Virus record (IMG/VR): IMGVR_UViG_3300035660_000053
Span: 1-32,233 of that record
Length of the DNA: 32,233 nt
Direction: 5' to 3' (one strand)
Source: a virus
This document shows, piece after piece, positions 13,690 to 21,902 of the stretch (position 1 is the first letter of the stretch; the number at the start of each line of letters is the position of its first letter). The position numbers and the translations under genes were made by a program. The notes beneath the pieces were generated by a model. It had not been told where the DNA came from. It searched no databases and worked only from the letters and a program-made list of their open reading frames with translations.

Positions 13690-15312
13690 GTGGCTAACGT
13701 TCCAGAAGTCTATTATCAGTTCATAATGCATTACGCTCCTTACTTTTACGTTATAGCCACTGCAATGACGGCGGACCCGCCGGCTGGCCAAAAGAATGTT
13801 ACTGTTGTGGATGGCACCAAGTTCAGCACCGGTATGCAGGTTGAGATCAAAGATTCTGCTCATAGTGAATGGAATGATGTTGATTCTGTCGCTGGCAATG
13901 TTGTAACCATGAAAAACAATCTGGCCTACACGTATTATGTCGCAAAGGGCGGCACAGTAGATCATGGCGACAAGAGTTTTGGAAAGGGTGCTTTTCCAGC
14001 TGCTTTCGGCATCGAATTTCTTTATGAGGCTTATTCTGCTACTCAATTCGTTTCTAAGCAAACTGAGATTCGCTCAAAAATAATCGAGTTAGCCAATTGG
14101 GTCGTGACCCAACAGTGCACGGATAATCTGAAGAAGGCTTATGGCGGGTTCAAATCCAGCGAATCTTCAACTCAATATTACAGCATCGATGCGGGTCGTG
14201 TTATTCCAGCGTTGCTTAAGGCGTATACTCTGATCGGCACTTCGGGTTATCTTGATGCGGCTAAACTTGCGGGGTACACTTTTCTCTATACGATGCAGCA
14301 TGAGCCCGCAAACTTGGGGATTCATGACAAATACTATGGGGGCTTCGCAAACTACGTCAGCATAACCGATACTTGGGATACTGTGATGAGCATTGAGAAT
14401 CTTTACTGCTTGATTGGACTCAAAGCATTGGCGGACACATACGATGTAGCTAACGCCTCTCGGTACAGTGTCATGATGGCAGATGCTGCAGGCTTCCTCA
14501 AGGTTGGGTTTGAGCAGCTCTATTTGTATTATCAGCCTCCACCTTCGGGTTCTGGCGTCTGGTATCGAGTGGGTCTCAATGACACTGAAGTTTATGATGA
14601 TCCTGTGAGCTTCGCTCTGCTGGGTCTGTATGCGTATGAGGGCTGGAGTTTGACCTGCCAGCGCGTTTACAACTTTATTCAGGCGATTAGGGCTTCGGGG
14701 CAGTATCCTGCTTATTGGCCAGAGATCTGTTGGCCGGGCTATCTTGATGTGGTTACGAGGTTCCCAGCATGTGCGTACTATGATGCGATCACTACGGGAA
14801 TCTTGTGGAAGATCAGGAAAGAGCGAGATCCTCCAAGCTTCAAGCTTGCCTACAATGTCGTGAGCAAATACAGTGATAAGTTTCTTTATTGGGGTCCTGT
14901 TTTCACGGACTATAGTCCGATCACTCCGCAAAAGGCGATGGCTAATGTCACGTGGCTAGCCCGCATGTTTCTCAACTACGAGGAGCCCTTGACTAAGTTC
15001 ATGAAAATTTTGAATAGCAAAGGCGAGACTGTTCTGCTTTATCCAGTCCGTCAAGCTGTTGAGACTGTTACTTACGGTGAGCCCTTGGACGTTTTGGCGA
15101 TTGTTTCGCCGGTGAGAGCTGAAGAGGTTCTTCTTGAAGCTGGGTATCTGTTTAACGACTATCTTGCCTTCTACACTTTTGTGCCGGTGCGCAATCATGA
15201 CAAGATTCGGCGAAAGGGCGAGGATTACGAGATTCAAACTCTGCAACCTTTCACTTACGAGAACCAGACGATCTATTTCAAATCGATTGCCAGGAGGCTT
15301 TTGGCGACTTGA
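13690..15312 (+). CDS. Glycosidase-like (alpha/alpha toroid) protein fused to a head-closure-like domain
   Basis: A 540-residue protein from a GTG at 13690. Residues about 30-95 are a small beta domain. Residues about 95-430 contain repeated helical hairpins with aromatic and Gly-rich links (AYGGFKSSES, YSIDAGRVIPALLKAY, YYGGFANYVS, DTVMSIENLYCLIGLKALAD, DDPVSFALLGLYAYEGW), as in six-hairpin glycosidases. Residues about 437-540 change to a strand-rich pattern (LDVLAIVSPVRAEEVLLEAGY, then FVPVRNHDKIRRKGEDYEIQ), which fits the stopper/head-closure proteins expected at this locus. I infer that a neck protein carries a glycan-acting domain. The catalytic acids cannot be assigned. The stop overlaps the next start. 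Confidence 0.6.
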   Translation: MANVPEVYYQFIMHYAPYFYVIATAMTADPPAGQKNVTVVDGTKFSTGMQVEIKDSAHSEWNDVDSVAGNVVTMKNNLAYTYYVAKGGTVDHGDKSFGKGAFPAAFGIEFLYEAYSATQFVSKQTEIRSKIIELANWVVTQQCTDNLKKAYGGFKSSESSTQYYSIDAGRVIPALLKAYTLIGTSGYLDAAKLAGYTFLYTMQHEPANLGIHDKYYGGFANYVSITDTWDTVMSIENLYCLIGLKALADTYDVANASRYSVMMADAAGFLKVGFEQLYLYYQPPPSGSGVWYRVGLNDTEVYDDPVSFALLGLYAYEGWSLTCQRVYNFIQAIRASGQYPAYWPEICWPGYLDVVTRFPACAYYDAITTGILWKIRKERDPPSFKLAYNVVSKYSDKFLYWGPVFTDYSPITPQKAMANVTWLARMFLNYEEPLTKFMKILNSKGETVLLYPVRQAVETVTYGEPLDVLAIVSPVRAEEVLLEAGYLFNDYLAFYTFVPVRNHDKIRRKGEDYEIQTLQPFTYENQTIYFKSIARRLLAT

Positions 15313-16298
15313 GCGAACTCGAGGATCCTGTGATGACACTTCTGCGGTTGATTACTACGAGGATCCGTGTGGTCAAGGATAACGGTTCATTGGCCAATCT
15401 TTTGGCGACGAAGGAAGCCTATGACAGAGAGCTCCTCAAACAGTATGACGCTCAAATCACGATGGGGCTCGACAGCAGCCAGGATCAGAAGCTTGAGCTT
15501 GCTGGACGTCTGAGACGCCGGTACATGGTTTTCCGATGCAACATCTACACGGTCGATAAGGCGGCTCCTGGAGCTGATGCGGGCAAGGTCATGCGGGACA
15601 AGGTAACTGCTCAAATCAATGCTATCATCCGTGAGAACAGAAATTTGCCATATCAGACGGTTTACAATTTCTATTCGCTCGGGTATCCGAGTGGAGATCC
15701 TCACAAAGCTTTCGATGCCGATGCTACAACTGAACTTGTGCCCTCGAGTACGTCATGGGTTGAGCTTTCAGTAGCTAACTATCAAAAAATCTGGTCCAGC
15801 GATGATGTCAGACATTCCAAAAGTGTCAGTGTAAACAATAAGTATGCCCTTATGCTTTTCAGGTTCAAGTTAGGTGCTCGAGAGCAGTGTATTAAAAAGA
15901 TTGTTTTAACGTTTGAGGGCTACGGTACAGCTCCTGCTGGTAATGGTGCAACAATTAAAGTTTGGAATCACGTTGCTTCGGCATGGCAACAGGCCCAGAG
16001 CGGAACCGGCGGGGGAGATGAAACCTTAACGATCACAATTTCTTCTAACTGGACGGACTTCATTGACTCGGATGGCTATGTCTGGCTTCTCGCCAAAACC
16101 ACGAATCCGAGCGATGGCTCAACGCCTGCGGTCCTCTACTGTGATTTTGTTCAGTGTACGATTCAGGTTTATGGGATTTCATTCTGTGATGTCATAAGCT
16201 ATAGGAATATTGACGTCACGGATGTGAAGCCGTACCTCTTTCGGGCTGAGTTTCTGCTCAAGGGGTGGCTTTTCGAGTCATTGTCAGGAGTGTTCTAA
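15309..16298 (+). CDS. Tail-terminator-like protein with an inserted beta-sandwich
   Basis: A 329-residue protein from a TTG that overlaps the previous TGA, with AGGAGG at 15292-15297. Residues 1-120 (EDPVMTLLRLITTRIRVVKD, then MVFRCNIYTVDK and a helix KVMRDKVTAQINAIIREN) and residues about 285-329 (SYRNIDVTDVKPYLFRAEFLL) together resemble a tail terminator, the ring that ends the tail tube. Between them about 165 residues form a beta-sandwich-like insert (FRFKLGAREQCIKKIVLTFEGYG, then TIKVWNH, then GYVWLLAKTT) of the type seen in carbohydrate-binding domains. The insert would project from the neck. Assignment by pattern and gene order. Confidence 0.6.
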   Translation: MSELEDPVMTLLRLITTRIRVVKDNGSLANLLATKEAYDRELLKQYDAQITMGLDSSQDQKLELAGRLRRRYMVFRCNIYTVDKAAPGADAGKVMRDKVTAQINAIIRENRNLPYQTVYNFYSLGYPSGDPHKAFDADATTELVPSSTSWVELSVANYQKIWSSDDVRHSKSVSVNNKYALMLFRFKLGAREQCIKKIVLTFEGYGTAPAGNGATIKVWNHVASAWQQAQSGTGGGDETLTITISSNWTDFIDSDGYVWLLAKTTNPSDGSTPAVLYCDFVQCTIQVYGISFCDVISYRNIDVTDVKPYLFRAEFLLKGWLFESLSGVF

Positions 16299-16342
16299 GT
16301 TTATGGTCATGAAAAATAACATGACAAAAGGAGGAAAAGAAA

Positions 16343-17200
16343 ATGGTTGAGACATATGGAAGCGGAGAACAGCGATTCTATTACATCACTGAAACAGTGT
16401 TTGGCACGACGCCCGCAACCCCTGCAATGCTTGGGGCTCCAGCAGATTTGATTGACCCGGGGATAGACCCTGGTAACATTAAACTGCGGGGAGCTGGAAA
16501 CTTCGATCTTCAGGCAATCAAAAAGGGCTTGAGACAAGTCAGTTGCAAAGTGGGATATCCATTACCTAGCGATGCAGCTATTGACCTTCTCCAATGGGCG
16601 AAGGTAGAGCAAAACAAGAGTCTAAGCGTTGAATGTGTTTACTATAAGGGTATTTTTGCGTCGGCTACGGACATTATCTCGCTACTTTTCAAGGGCATGA
16701 GAATTAACAAGGCAACTGTAGAATGTAATATCGAAGACGTTATCAGGGCGAATTTGGAGCTTGAAGGCCAAAACGTCACTGTTGGCACAGCGAAGATAGG
16801 GACTACCTATGCAGACTATGCTGGAGCCGTTGCATTTCACGAGAGTTATGTGAAGAAGGGCGCTGTGACCTTGGATCGTGTGAGCGCTTGGAAATTTGTT
16901 GTGGAAAACAATGTCAAACGAGTTCCTGTGATTCGTACCACTGATGGATACCTAGCTAAGTACATACCCTTTAGACAGCGAAATCTCAGCGGAGAAGTGA
17001 CCTTCGAGTTTGAAAGCAAGGAAGAGGCTGATGATGTTCTCGCTGACACAGAGTTTGCTTTAGAGTTTGGGCTTGGAAGCACTAAAAAGGCTACTTTCAC
17101 GGCTTGCAAGTGGGATAACGTAAGCATTCCGAGCCGCATGGAGGATCTGCTATCTCTAAAGGCTGCTTTCACGGCGAAGGGACCGCTGGCCATAGCTTAA
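16343..17200 (+). CDS. Major tail tube protein
   Basis: A 285-residue protein with AAAGGAGG at 16325-16332 about 10 bases before the ATG. The N-terminus (YYITETVFGTTPATPAM) is the usual opening of tail tube proteins. Alternating strands follow (ASATDIISLLFKGMRINKATVECN, then IRANLELEGQNVTV), and the end is again strand-rich. It lies just before the tail chaperone frameshift pair, the standard order. No sheath gene is nearby, so a siphovirus-type tail is likely. Confidence 0.8.
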   Translation: MVETYGSGEQRFYYITETVFGTTPATPAMLGAPADLIDPGIDPGNIKLRGAGNFDLQAIKKGLRQVSCKVGYPLPSDAAIDLLQWAKVEQNKSLSVECVYYKGIFASATDIISLLFKGMRINKATVECNIEDVIRANLELEGQNVTVGTAKIGTTYADYAGAVAFHESYVKKGAVTLDRVSAWKFVVENNVKRVPVIRTTDGYLAKYIPFRQRNLSGEVTFEFESKEEADDVLADTEFALEFGLGSTKKATFTACKWDNVSIPSRMEDLLSLKAAFTAKGPLAIA

Positions 17201-17211
17201 GGTGACGCAAA

Positions 17212-17676
17212 TTGAAAAGTGAAACGTTAGATCTTGACGAGCGATTCGGGAAAGAGTACGCAGGGCACTATGTTTTCAGCGAAATCACTTGGGCGAAGCG
17301 TAACCGCATAATCCAAAAGTACACGAAGTACAGCAGGCTTACCGGTCAAGTTGAGAGCAGCGACTTTGTCGCGATTCAAGCTGAAACGATAATGGCAAGC
17401 TTAAGGGAGCAACCTGAGAACAAGCCCATAACACTTGAGAAACTATTAAGCGAGGATTCTGAAAATGGCATTCCGATTGACCTTGGCGAACTCTTGAGCA
17501 AAATCGTAAATAAACTGTGCAATGTCTCCAGAGAAGAGAGTGCTTTTTTATCAGAGCAATCCGAAGACAAAAGCCAAACGAAGCCCTCACAGAGTTCCGG
17601 TTATGCAAAGAGTTCGGGTGGACCCCCAACCAGCTCGCAAGACAACCAGCAAAAACCGTCCAGCAATTCCTTGTGA
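17212..17676 (+). CDS. Tail assembly chaperone, short (G-like) product
   Basis: A 154-residue product from a TTG at 17212, with AAGGTGA at 17199-17205. The N-terminal two thirds have the helical, charged make-up of G-type chaperones (FSEITWAKRNRIIQKYTKY, then ITLEKLL). After residue 113 the frame becomes low-complexity Ser/Gln/Lys sequence, which suggests that this zero-frame tail is little constrained. It lies between tail tube and tape measure, where lambda-type phages encode G and GT. The T TTT TTA site at codons 112-113 lets some ribosomes make the longer product. Confidence 0.8.
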   Translation: MKSETLDLDERFGKEYAGHYVFSEITWAKRNRIIQKYTKYSRLTGQVESSDFVAIQAETIMASLREQPENKPITLEKLLSEDSENGIPIDLGELLSKIVNKLCNVSREESAFLSEQSEDKSQTKPSQSSGYAKSSGGPPTSSQDNQQKPSSNSL

Positions 17677-17753
17677 TCATAAATCAGATGGACAAGATGA
17701 CAGAAGAGGAAGTTGAAAAGGCTAAGCGTGAGGCGAAAAGGCATGTCCGTTGA
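17212..17753 (+). CDS. Tail assembly chaperone, long (GT-like) product by -1 frameshift
   Basis: Reading 17212-17550 in frame and then slipping back one base to continue from 17550 to the stop at 17751-17753 gives about 180 residues. The added 67 residues hold a coherent helical domain (CKEFGWTPNQLARQPAKTVQQF then LVIINQMDKM) of the T type, which binds the tape measure. No good start codon or ribosome binding site exists for that segment alone. The stop lies within the start of the gp10-like gene. This is the normal G/GT device of long-tailed phages; its use in an archaeal virus is the notable point. Confidence 0.75.
17544..17550 (+). promoter_or_regulatory. Slippery heptamer T TTT TTA for -1 frameshifting
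   Basis: The heptamer is in the right phase: the zero-frame codons are TTT (17545-17547, Phe) and TTA (17548-17550, Leu). A one-base slip re-pairs both tRNAs on TTT and continues in the frame that encodes the T-like domain. I see no strong stem-loop or pseudoknot just downstream. Confidence 0.75.
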
Positions 17754-18114
17754 AATAACTTGTGATGTTGACGGAATCGAAGAGTTTCAGGCAGCCATGC
17801 AAAGGTTCGATACTGCAATGCAGAACCAGGTACGCCGCTTTCTCATGAGTTGGGCTGCTGATGTGAAGGCTGCTGCAATGCGAAATGCTCCTGTTAGGAC
17901 TGGTCATCTTCGTAGTAGTATCTACGCCACCATTAAGGATTGGGTTGCTCAAATAGGCGCCGAGGCTACGTACGCACTATTTGTTGAATTGGGTACTCGC
18001 CACATGCGAGCTCAGCCTTACCTTTGGCCTGCAACTCAGGAATATCTTCCAAGCCTTGAAATGAACATTGTCGGAGCCCTCGAACAAGCTAAAGCGGAGG
18101 CTGGTTTCCATTGA
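17743..18114 (+). CDS. HK97 gp10-like neck/tail completion protein
   Basis: A 123-residue protein from the ATG at 17743, preceded by GTGAGGCG; the frame extends back to 17713 inside the chaperone frame. The sequence shows the family pattern AAAMRNAPVRTGHLRSSI, then YALFVELGTRHMRAQPYLWPA, then a C-terminal helix. Such proteins sit in the neck region or finish the tail. Here the gene follows the chaperones, whereas in HK97-like phages it lies before the tail tube. Its stop overlaps the next start. Confidence 0.75.
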   Translation: MSVEITCDVDGIEEFQAAMQRFDTAMQNQVRRFLMSWAADVKAAAMRNAPVRTGHLRSSIYATIKDWVAQIGAEATYALFVELGTRHMRAQPYLWPATQEYLPSLEMNIVGALEQAKAEAGFH

Positions 18115-18926
18115 GTTTCAGGGAATTGGGCATAACCATTATCGCCCAGAACTTGGCAAGCGCAGAATTTTCTAAGGTTGCTTCTGACGCTGGAGCAATG
18201 GCCGCTGAAGTTTCAAGTCAAAGAATGGAAGTTCCAAGCATTCCGCCAATCGATGTTTCAAGCTTTGAAGGCGCCCAGGTTACTTTCGGCGAGGTGGGAA
18301 CTTCAGCGATTGAAATGGGCGAGAATATTAAGGGTGCAGGCTCCAGCTTCACTGAAATGCAAACGCATGCAGAATCCTGTGACGTAAGCTTGCGCACGGT
18401 TGCCGGCGGCATCAGGACTACTGCCATGATGGGTACAGAACTTACAATGCTCGCCTCAGACTTCGGAATCGTGGACAAAGAGACAAGCAAGTACATGCGC
18501 ACCATGATGGCTATCATAATGGTTGTTTCCACCGCAGCTCGAATGTACAGCTTTCTCACGTTGATGACGACTGGACAAACGGCTGCCGTGGCGATTGAAG
18601 GAACAACCGAAACAGCTACAACAGGAGCCGTAACCGCTTCAGGCATAGCCCACACCATCAAAACGGCTATTACATGGGCAGCAACCGCAGCTCAAAACGC
18701 CTTAAACATTAGCCACGCAACATTTCTTGCTTTAACCGGTGTTGGAATCGCAGTTATCATGGCTGCGAGTGTTGCAATGTGGAGTTTTGCAAACAGCATG
18801 AACGCCGCGACGTCCAGTGTTCAGAGTTTCAATGAGGCAAGTGCTGAAACTCCTTCTAATGCTCGTGGTATTCAACGTGCGGGCGAATCAGAGCTTTATC
18901 GTAGGGGAGTTGAAGGAAGTCCATGA
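18111..18926 (+). CDS. Tape-measure-like protein, short
   Basis: A 271-residue protein from a TTG overlapping the previous TGA, with GCGGAGG about 10 bases upstream. It has long Ala/Thr/Ser-rich helices and at least two hydrophobic segments (MMAIIMVVSTAARMYSFLTL and a later one around residues 200-225), typical of tape measure proteins. It follows the chaperone and gp10-like genes and precedes the hub gene. At the usual 0.15 nm per residue the tail would be only about 40 nm. If that assignment is wrong, it is a membrane-active tail protein. Confidence 0.6.
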   Translation: MSFRELGITIIAQNLASAEFSKVASDAGAMAAEVSSQRMEVPSIPPIDVSSFEGAQVTFGEVGTSAIEMGENIKGAGSSFTEMQTHAESCDVSLRTVAGGIRTTAMMGTELTMLASDFGIVDKETSKYMRTMMAIIMVVSTAARMYSFLTLMTTGQTAAVAIEGTTETATTGAVTASGIAHTIKTAITWAATAAQNALNISHATFLALTGVGIAVIMAASVAMWSFANSMNAATSSVQSFNEASAETPSNARGIQRAGESELYRRGVEGSP

Positions 18927-20542
18927 GCGTTGAAATTCCGAAGCTTGCTGTCGTTCTAGGCTCTATTACGCCTCCCCAAGGCGACTTTATTGAAGCCAGA
19001 GTGCATCTGGGCGCCACCAAGGAAGTTAGTAGCTGGGAATTGCTGTTGCAGAATTGGGATAAGAAATACAGTCCTGGCGGAACCTATCCGATCATTGTCG
19101 GTCAAGATGGACATATTGACATTGGCAGAGGCGTGAATGTTCCACAGATAATTACTACGAGAACAGAGAGCATCAAATATGAGTCAGGTCCTAATGAAAA
19201 TTATCTACGTGTGAGTGGTCGATGTTGGGGAGAGAAGCTTTTCCGCAGGGTAGTTACAAAAACATATTCTAGCCAAAAAGGTGAAGCGATAGTTAAGGAT
19301 TTGCTGGATTACTATTCTGGTTTGAGTCATGTGCGTGATACTACGGAGCTTGTTGAGAACACAGATACTACTTACACGAAACTTGAGTATGAGAATACGC
19401 CTGTTTGGGATATTCTAAAGTTTATTGCTGGAAGTGCTGACAAAGTTGGCGTCATAGGGTTTGATTTTCGTGTAGCCCCGGATGCTAAATTCGAGTTTTT
19501 TCCTAGAAACAGCAAAACTAGTTCCGTAAGTTTGAGTGAGAAGATTGAGCAGAGTGAGTATCGCAAGGATATATTTGGGGTTCGGAATAAAATTACGATT
19601 TATGGGGCTCAAAATCGTATGGACCCAAGTGATGGAGATGCATGGACAGAACCTGCTTCGGAACCGCCTGAAAACTGGGTTTTGGATTTTGGCGAGGGTG
19701 TGCATCGGTCTGGAATATACGTGAAGGTTGGGTCTTATTCCGTTTTTGGTAGAGCCGATGCAAGCACGTACCGTGTGACGTTTCATCGTAACCTTTCTGG
19801 GCTTTCGCCTTTCTATTATTCAATGCTGAAGTTTTGGTGTCTTAGCCAATATGTTCCTCAGGATCATCGTTGGATTCGCCTTTTAGCACCTGATGATAGT
19901 AATTATTTTCAAAAATCAGACTTCACCGTCGGATACACAAGCATGAGTGATTGGAGACTTAACGAGTTGCCCTTGGGTAAATCGCAAGAGTATGATGCTT
20001 TAACAAATCCTAATGGAATATGGGTGAAAGTGGGTAATCCCTCATGGTTTAACATAAGCGCAATAAAATTTGAAGCTCAATGGAATTTACCATGGGACCT
20101 TTACATTGACGGATTATTTTTTGATAAGGGTCGATTCAAGAATACACAAGAGGACTCAACGAGTCAAAGTAATTATGGTATTAGAGAATTAGTTGATACT
20201 GATGAGGAGCTGTACAGTGATAATGAATGCATGTTAAGGGCTAAGGCTATTCTCGCTCAGCTAAAGGATCCAGCGGAATACCTCACGATTAAAAGTGCAG
20301 TCATTGACTATGGAACGACACCTTTGTTTGCTGGAGATAAAATCCATGTGGTTTTGCCAAACGAGAATGTGGATGCTGACTTTCGCATTCTGACTGTCGA
20401 GTATGTTGTCGATGCGAAGACTCAGACTCTTGAGATAACCATGGAACTTGGCCGTGAGGTTCCGCTTTTGGCTGATTATTTGTATGCCCTCCGCAGCAAG
20501 TCTGATCACATGAGTAGACATAAAATTGCGAGGATGATTTAA
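18923..20542 (+). CDS. Baseplate hub/tail-tip-like protein with beta-sandwich insert
   Basis: A 539-residue protein whose ATG overlaps the preceding TGA as ATGA. Residues 1-235 and about 420-539 resemble phage hub proteins of the gpD/late-control type (YENTPVWDILKFIAG near residue 155 and FAGDKIHVVLPNENVDADFRILTVEY near 470-495). Residues about 238-405 form a separate beta-sandwich (GIYVKVGSYSVFG, then WDLYIDGLFFDKGRF) resembling galactose-binding-like modules. The protein probably closes the tail tip and contacts the host. It ends with a basic helix. Confidence 0.65.
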   Translation: MSVEIPKLAVVLGSITPPQGDFIEARVHLGATKEVSSWELLLQNWDKKYSPGGTYPIIVGQDGHIDIGRGVNVPQIITTRTESIKYESGPNENYLRVSGRCWGEKLFRRVVTKTYSSQKGEAIVKDLLDYYSGLSHVRDTTELVENTDTTYTKLEYENTPVWDILKFIAGSADKVGVIGFDFRVAPDAKFEFFPRNSKTSSVSLSEKIEQSEYRKDIFGVRNKITIYGAQNRMDPSDGDAWTEPASEPPENWVLDFGEGVHRSGIYVKVGSYSVFGRADASTYRVTFHRNLSGLSPFYYSMLKFWCLSQYVPQDHRWIRLLAPDDSNYFQKSDFTVGYTSMSDWRLNELPLGKSQEYDALTNPNGIWVKVGNPSWFNISAIKFEAQWNLPWDLYIDGLFFDKGRFKNTQEDSTSQSNYGIRELVDTDEELYSDNECMLRAKAILAQLKDPAEYLTIKSAVIDYGTTPLFAGDKIHVVLPNENVDADFRILTVEYVVDAKTQTLEITMELGREVPLLADYLYALRSKSDHMSRHKIARMI

Positions 20543-20590
20543 TGAACAAGCAAGTTTGCGTCAAAGACCTTTCGGACGGAGGCGGTTGAA

Positions 20591-20824
20591 GTGGATGCGA
20601 AAGTTGATGTTTTGGAGTATTTCGGTCGAGAGGCTGAACTGAAAAAGAAGTGGATGCGGATGTGGGAGAGTCTTGGAAAGCGAATACTTAGGATGCCTAA
20701 GTGGATGCAAGACATCGTGCTTGAAGACATAAACACAGCCATCAGAAACCGAATAGCCACCATGGAGATGATTCAAAAAACAAAAATGATGAAGAAAAAC
20801 GCTAGGAGAGGTGTTGCAGCATGA
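20591..20824 (+). CDS. Small basic helical protein
   Basis: A 77-residue protein from a GTG at 20591, with GGAGGCGG just upstream. It is one continuous charged helix rich in Met, Lys and Arg (ELKKKWMRMWESLGKRILRM, then IATMEMIQKTKMMKKNARRG). Its stop overlaps the next ATG. The family is not recognised. Its position between tail tip and terminase fits a tail or packaging accessory. Confidence 0.55.
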   Translation: MDAKVDVLEYFGREAELKKKWMRMWESLGKRILRMPKWMQDIVLEDINTAIRNRIATMEMIQKTKMMKKNARRGVAA

Positions 20825-21225
20825 ATAAGCAGCTTTTGAAGCAGATTAAGAGTCTTAGGCCTGGGAGTCTTATTCAAGTGAATTGGCATGATGCCAGTAT
20901 AGGCAAAAGTTTGAGTGGAGGGCGTAGTGGAATAGATGTTCCGGTGTTTAGCATAGGCATTTTTATAGGATTGTTGGGTGAGAATGATAAGCACATTATT
21001 TTGGGCCAGAATCATTTCCGATATGCGGATGGCATTTTCGACATTGACTATACTGCTATACCGCTTGTTTGGGGCGTCAACGTCAAAGTCATTCAAGTGG
21101 AATACATAAGCAGAGAGGAGGCTCAGCAACTGTTAAACAGTTTCTTGCTGGGCGGTAGGCGGACTCTTCCGAAACGTCTGAAGCGCCAAGAACGTTTGAG
21201 GAACCATCATGACAGACTGGATTAA
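20821..21225 (+). CDS. Hypothetical beta-barrel-like protein
   Basis: A 134-residue protein whose ATG overlaps the previous stop; AGGAGAGG lies upstream. The N-terminal half has a strand pattern recalling small SH3/Sm-like barrels (LRPGSLIQVNWHDASIG, then FSIGIFIGLLGENDKHIILG). The C-terminal third is helical and very basic (GGRRTLPKRLKRQERLRNHH). It may bind nucleic acid. It overlaps the start of the next gene by 17 bases. Confidence 0.6.
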   Translation: MNKQLLKQIKSLRPGSLIQVNWHDASIGKSLSGGRSGIDVPVFSIGIFIGLLGENDKHIILGQNHFRYADGIFDIDYTAIPLVWGVNVKVIQVEYISREEAQQLLNSFLLGGRRTLPKRLKRQERLRNHHDRLD

Positions 21226-21466
21226 GAAGGCATTAACAAAGACCATTCAACGAAAGGGTTCACGTGGGAAAACGGAAGTTATTGTTGTGCAGCCGAATGA
21301 GAAGCTTGTTTATGGCGTTAAATTTGCTATTGGCATAACTGTTTGTCTATCAGCTCTCGAAGTAGCCCACATGGCTTTTCTGGGTAGTTGGAACAGCGAG
21401 ATCTTCGCAGCCATAACAGGCCTTATCGGAACAGTTTCAGGAGTGTTGATTGGACAACATGCCTAA
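21209..21466 (+). CDS. Small two-helix membrane protein, holin-like
   Basis: An 85-residue protein from the ATG at 21209. The N-terminus is basic (KKALTKTIQRKGSRGKTEV) and the C-terminal half holds two hydrophobic helices (VKFAIGITVCLSALEVAHMAFL and EIFAAITGLIGTVSGVLIG). This layout is like small phage holins, and the gene lies just before the terminases. No lysis partner is visible, so the role is open. It overlaps its neighbours on both sides. Confidence 0.6.
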   Translation: MTDWIKKALTKTIQRKGSRGKTEVIVVQPNEKLVYGVKFAIGITVCLSALEVAHMAFLGSWNSEIFAAITGLIGTVSGVLIGQHA

Positions 21467-21902
21467 AAAATATTATTGGACACGTGCGGAAGAGGCTAAA
21501 CTTCTTGAACTATTTAAGGCTGGCTTAACGGATCTCAAGGCGTTGGCTGAAAAGTTAGATCGTGCACCCGGAGCGATACAAAAAAAGCTGGAAAGATTAG
21601 GTGTACTTGTCGTCGTCCAGAAAAAACCGCAGAAATCAAAGACGACGACAACTGCGGTAGAAGCTAAGGGCTTATTAACGCATGAAGAGTCCTTGAAAAT
21701 TTTAACCGGAGCTCTTGACCTCCTTCGCAAGTCCGGCCAAGACAAACTGGAGCTACAACGTCTCAGAATTTTGGTTGATGCAGTTCAAACGTATGATTCT
21801 GTTTTAGAAAAGTTTGAGAGGTGGGTTGAAATTGAGTCACGGCTTTTGGCAATGGATGAGAAAATTGCTGAGCTTAAAAAAGCCAAGGGCAATAAATCCT
21901 AA
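21450..21902 (+). CDS. Small terminase subunit
   Basis: A 150-residue protein; the TTG at 21450 has AGGAG at 21439-21443, while an ATG at 21459 is the other option. Residues about 5-50 are a Myb/HTH-like domain (WTRAEEAKLLELFKAGLTDLKALAEKLDRAPGAI, in two parts), followed by a linker and a long oligomerisation helix (LDLLRKSGQDKLELQRLRIL, then ERWVEIESRLLAMDEKIAEL). It lies directly before the large terminase. It would recognise viral DNA and load the packaging motor. Confidence 0.75.
   Translation: MDNMPKKYYWTRAEEAKLLELFKAGLTDLKALAEKLDRAPGAIQKKLERLGVLVVVQKKPQKSKTTTTAVEAKGLLTHEESLKILTGALDLLRKSGQDKLELQRLRILVDAVQTYDSVLEKFERWVEIESRLLAMDEKIAELKKAKGNKS

Noticed and set aside
14167-14931. Minus-strand ORF of 254 codons
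   Set aside because: It lies wholly inside the glycosidase-like gene and its translation is Arg/Ile/His-rich without domain pattern, typical of a shadow frame.
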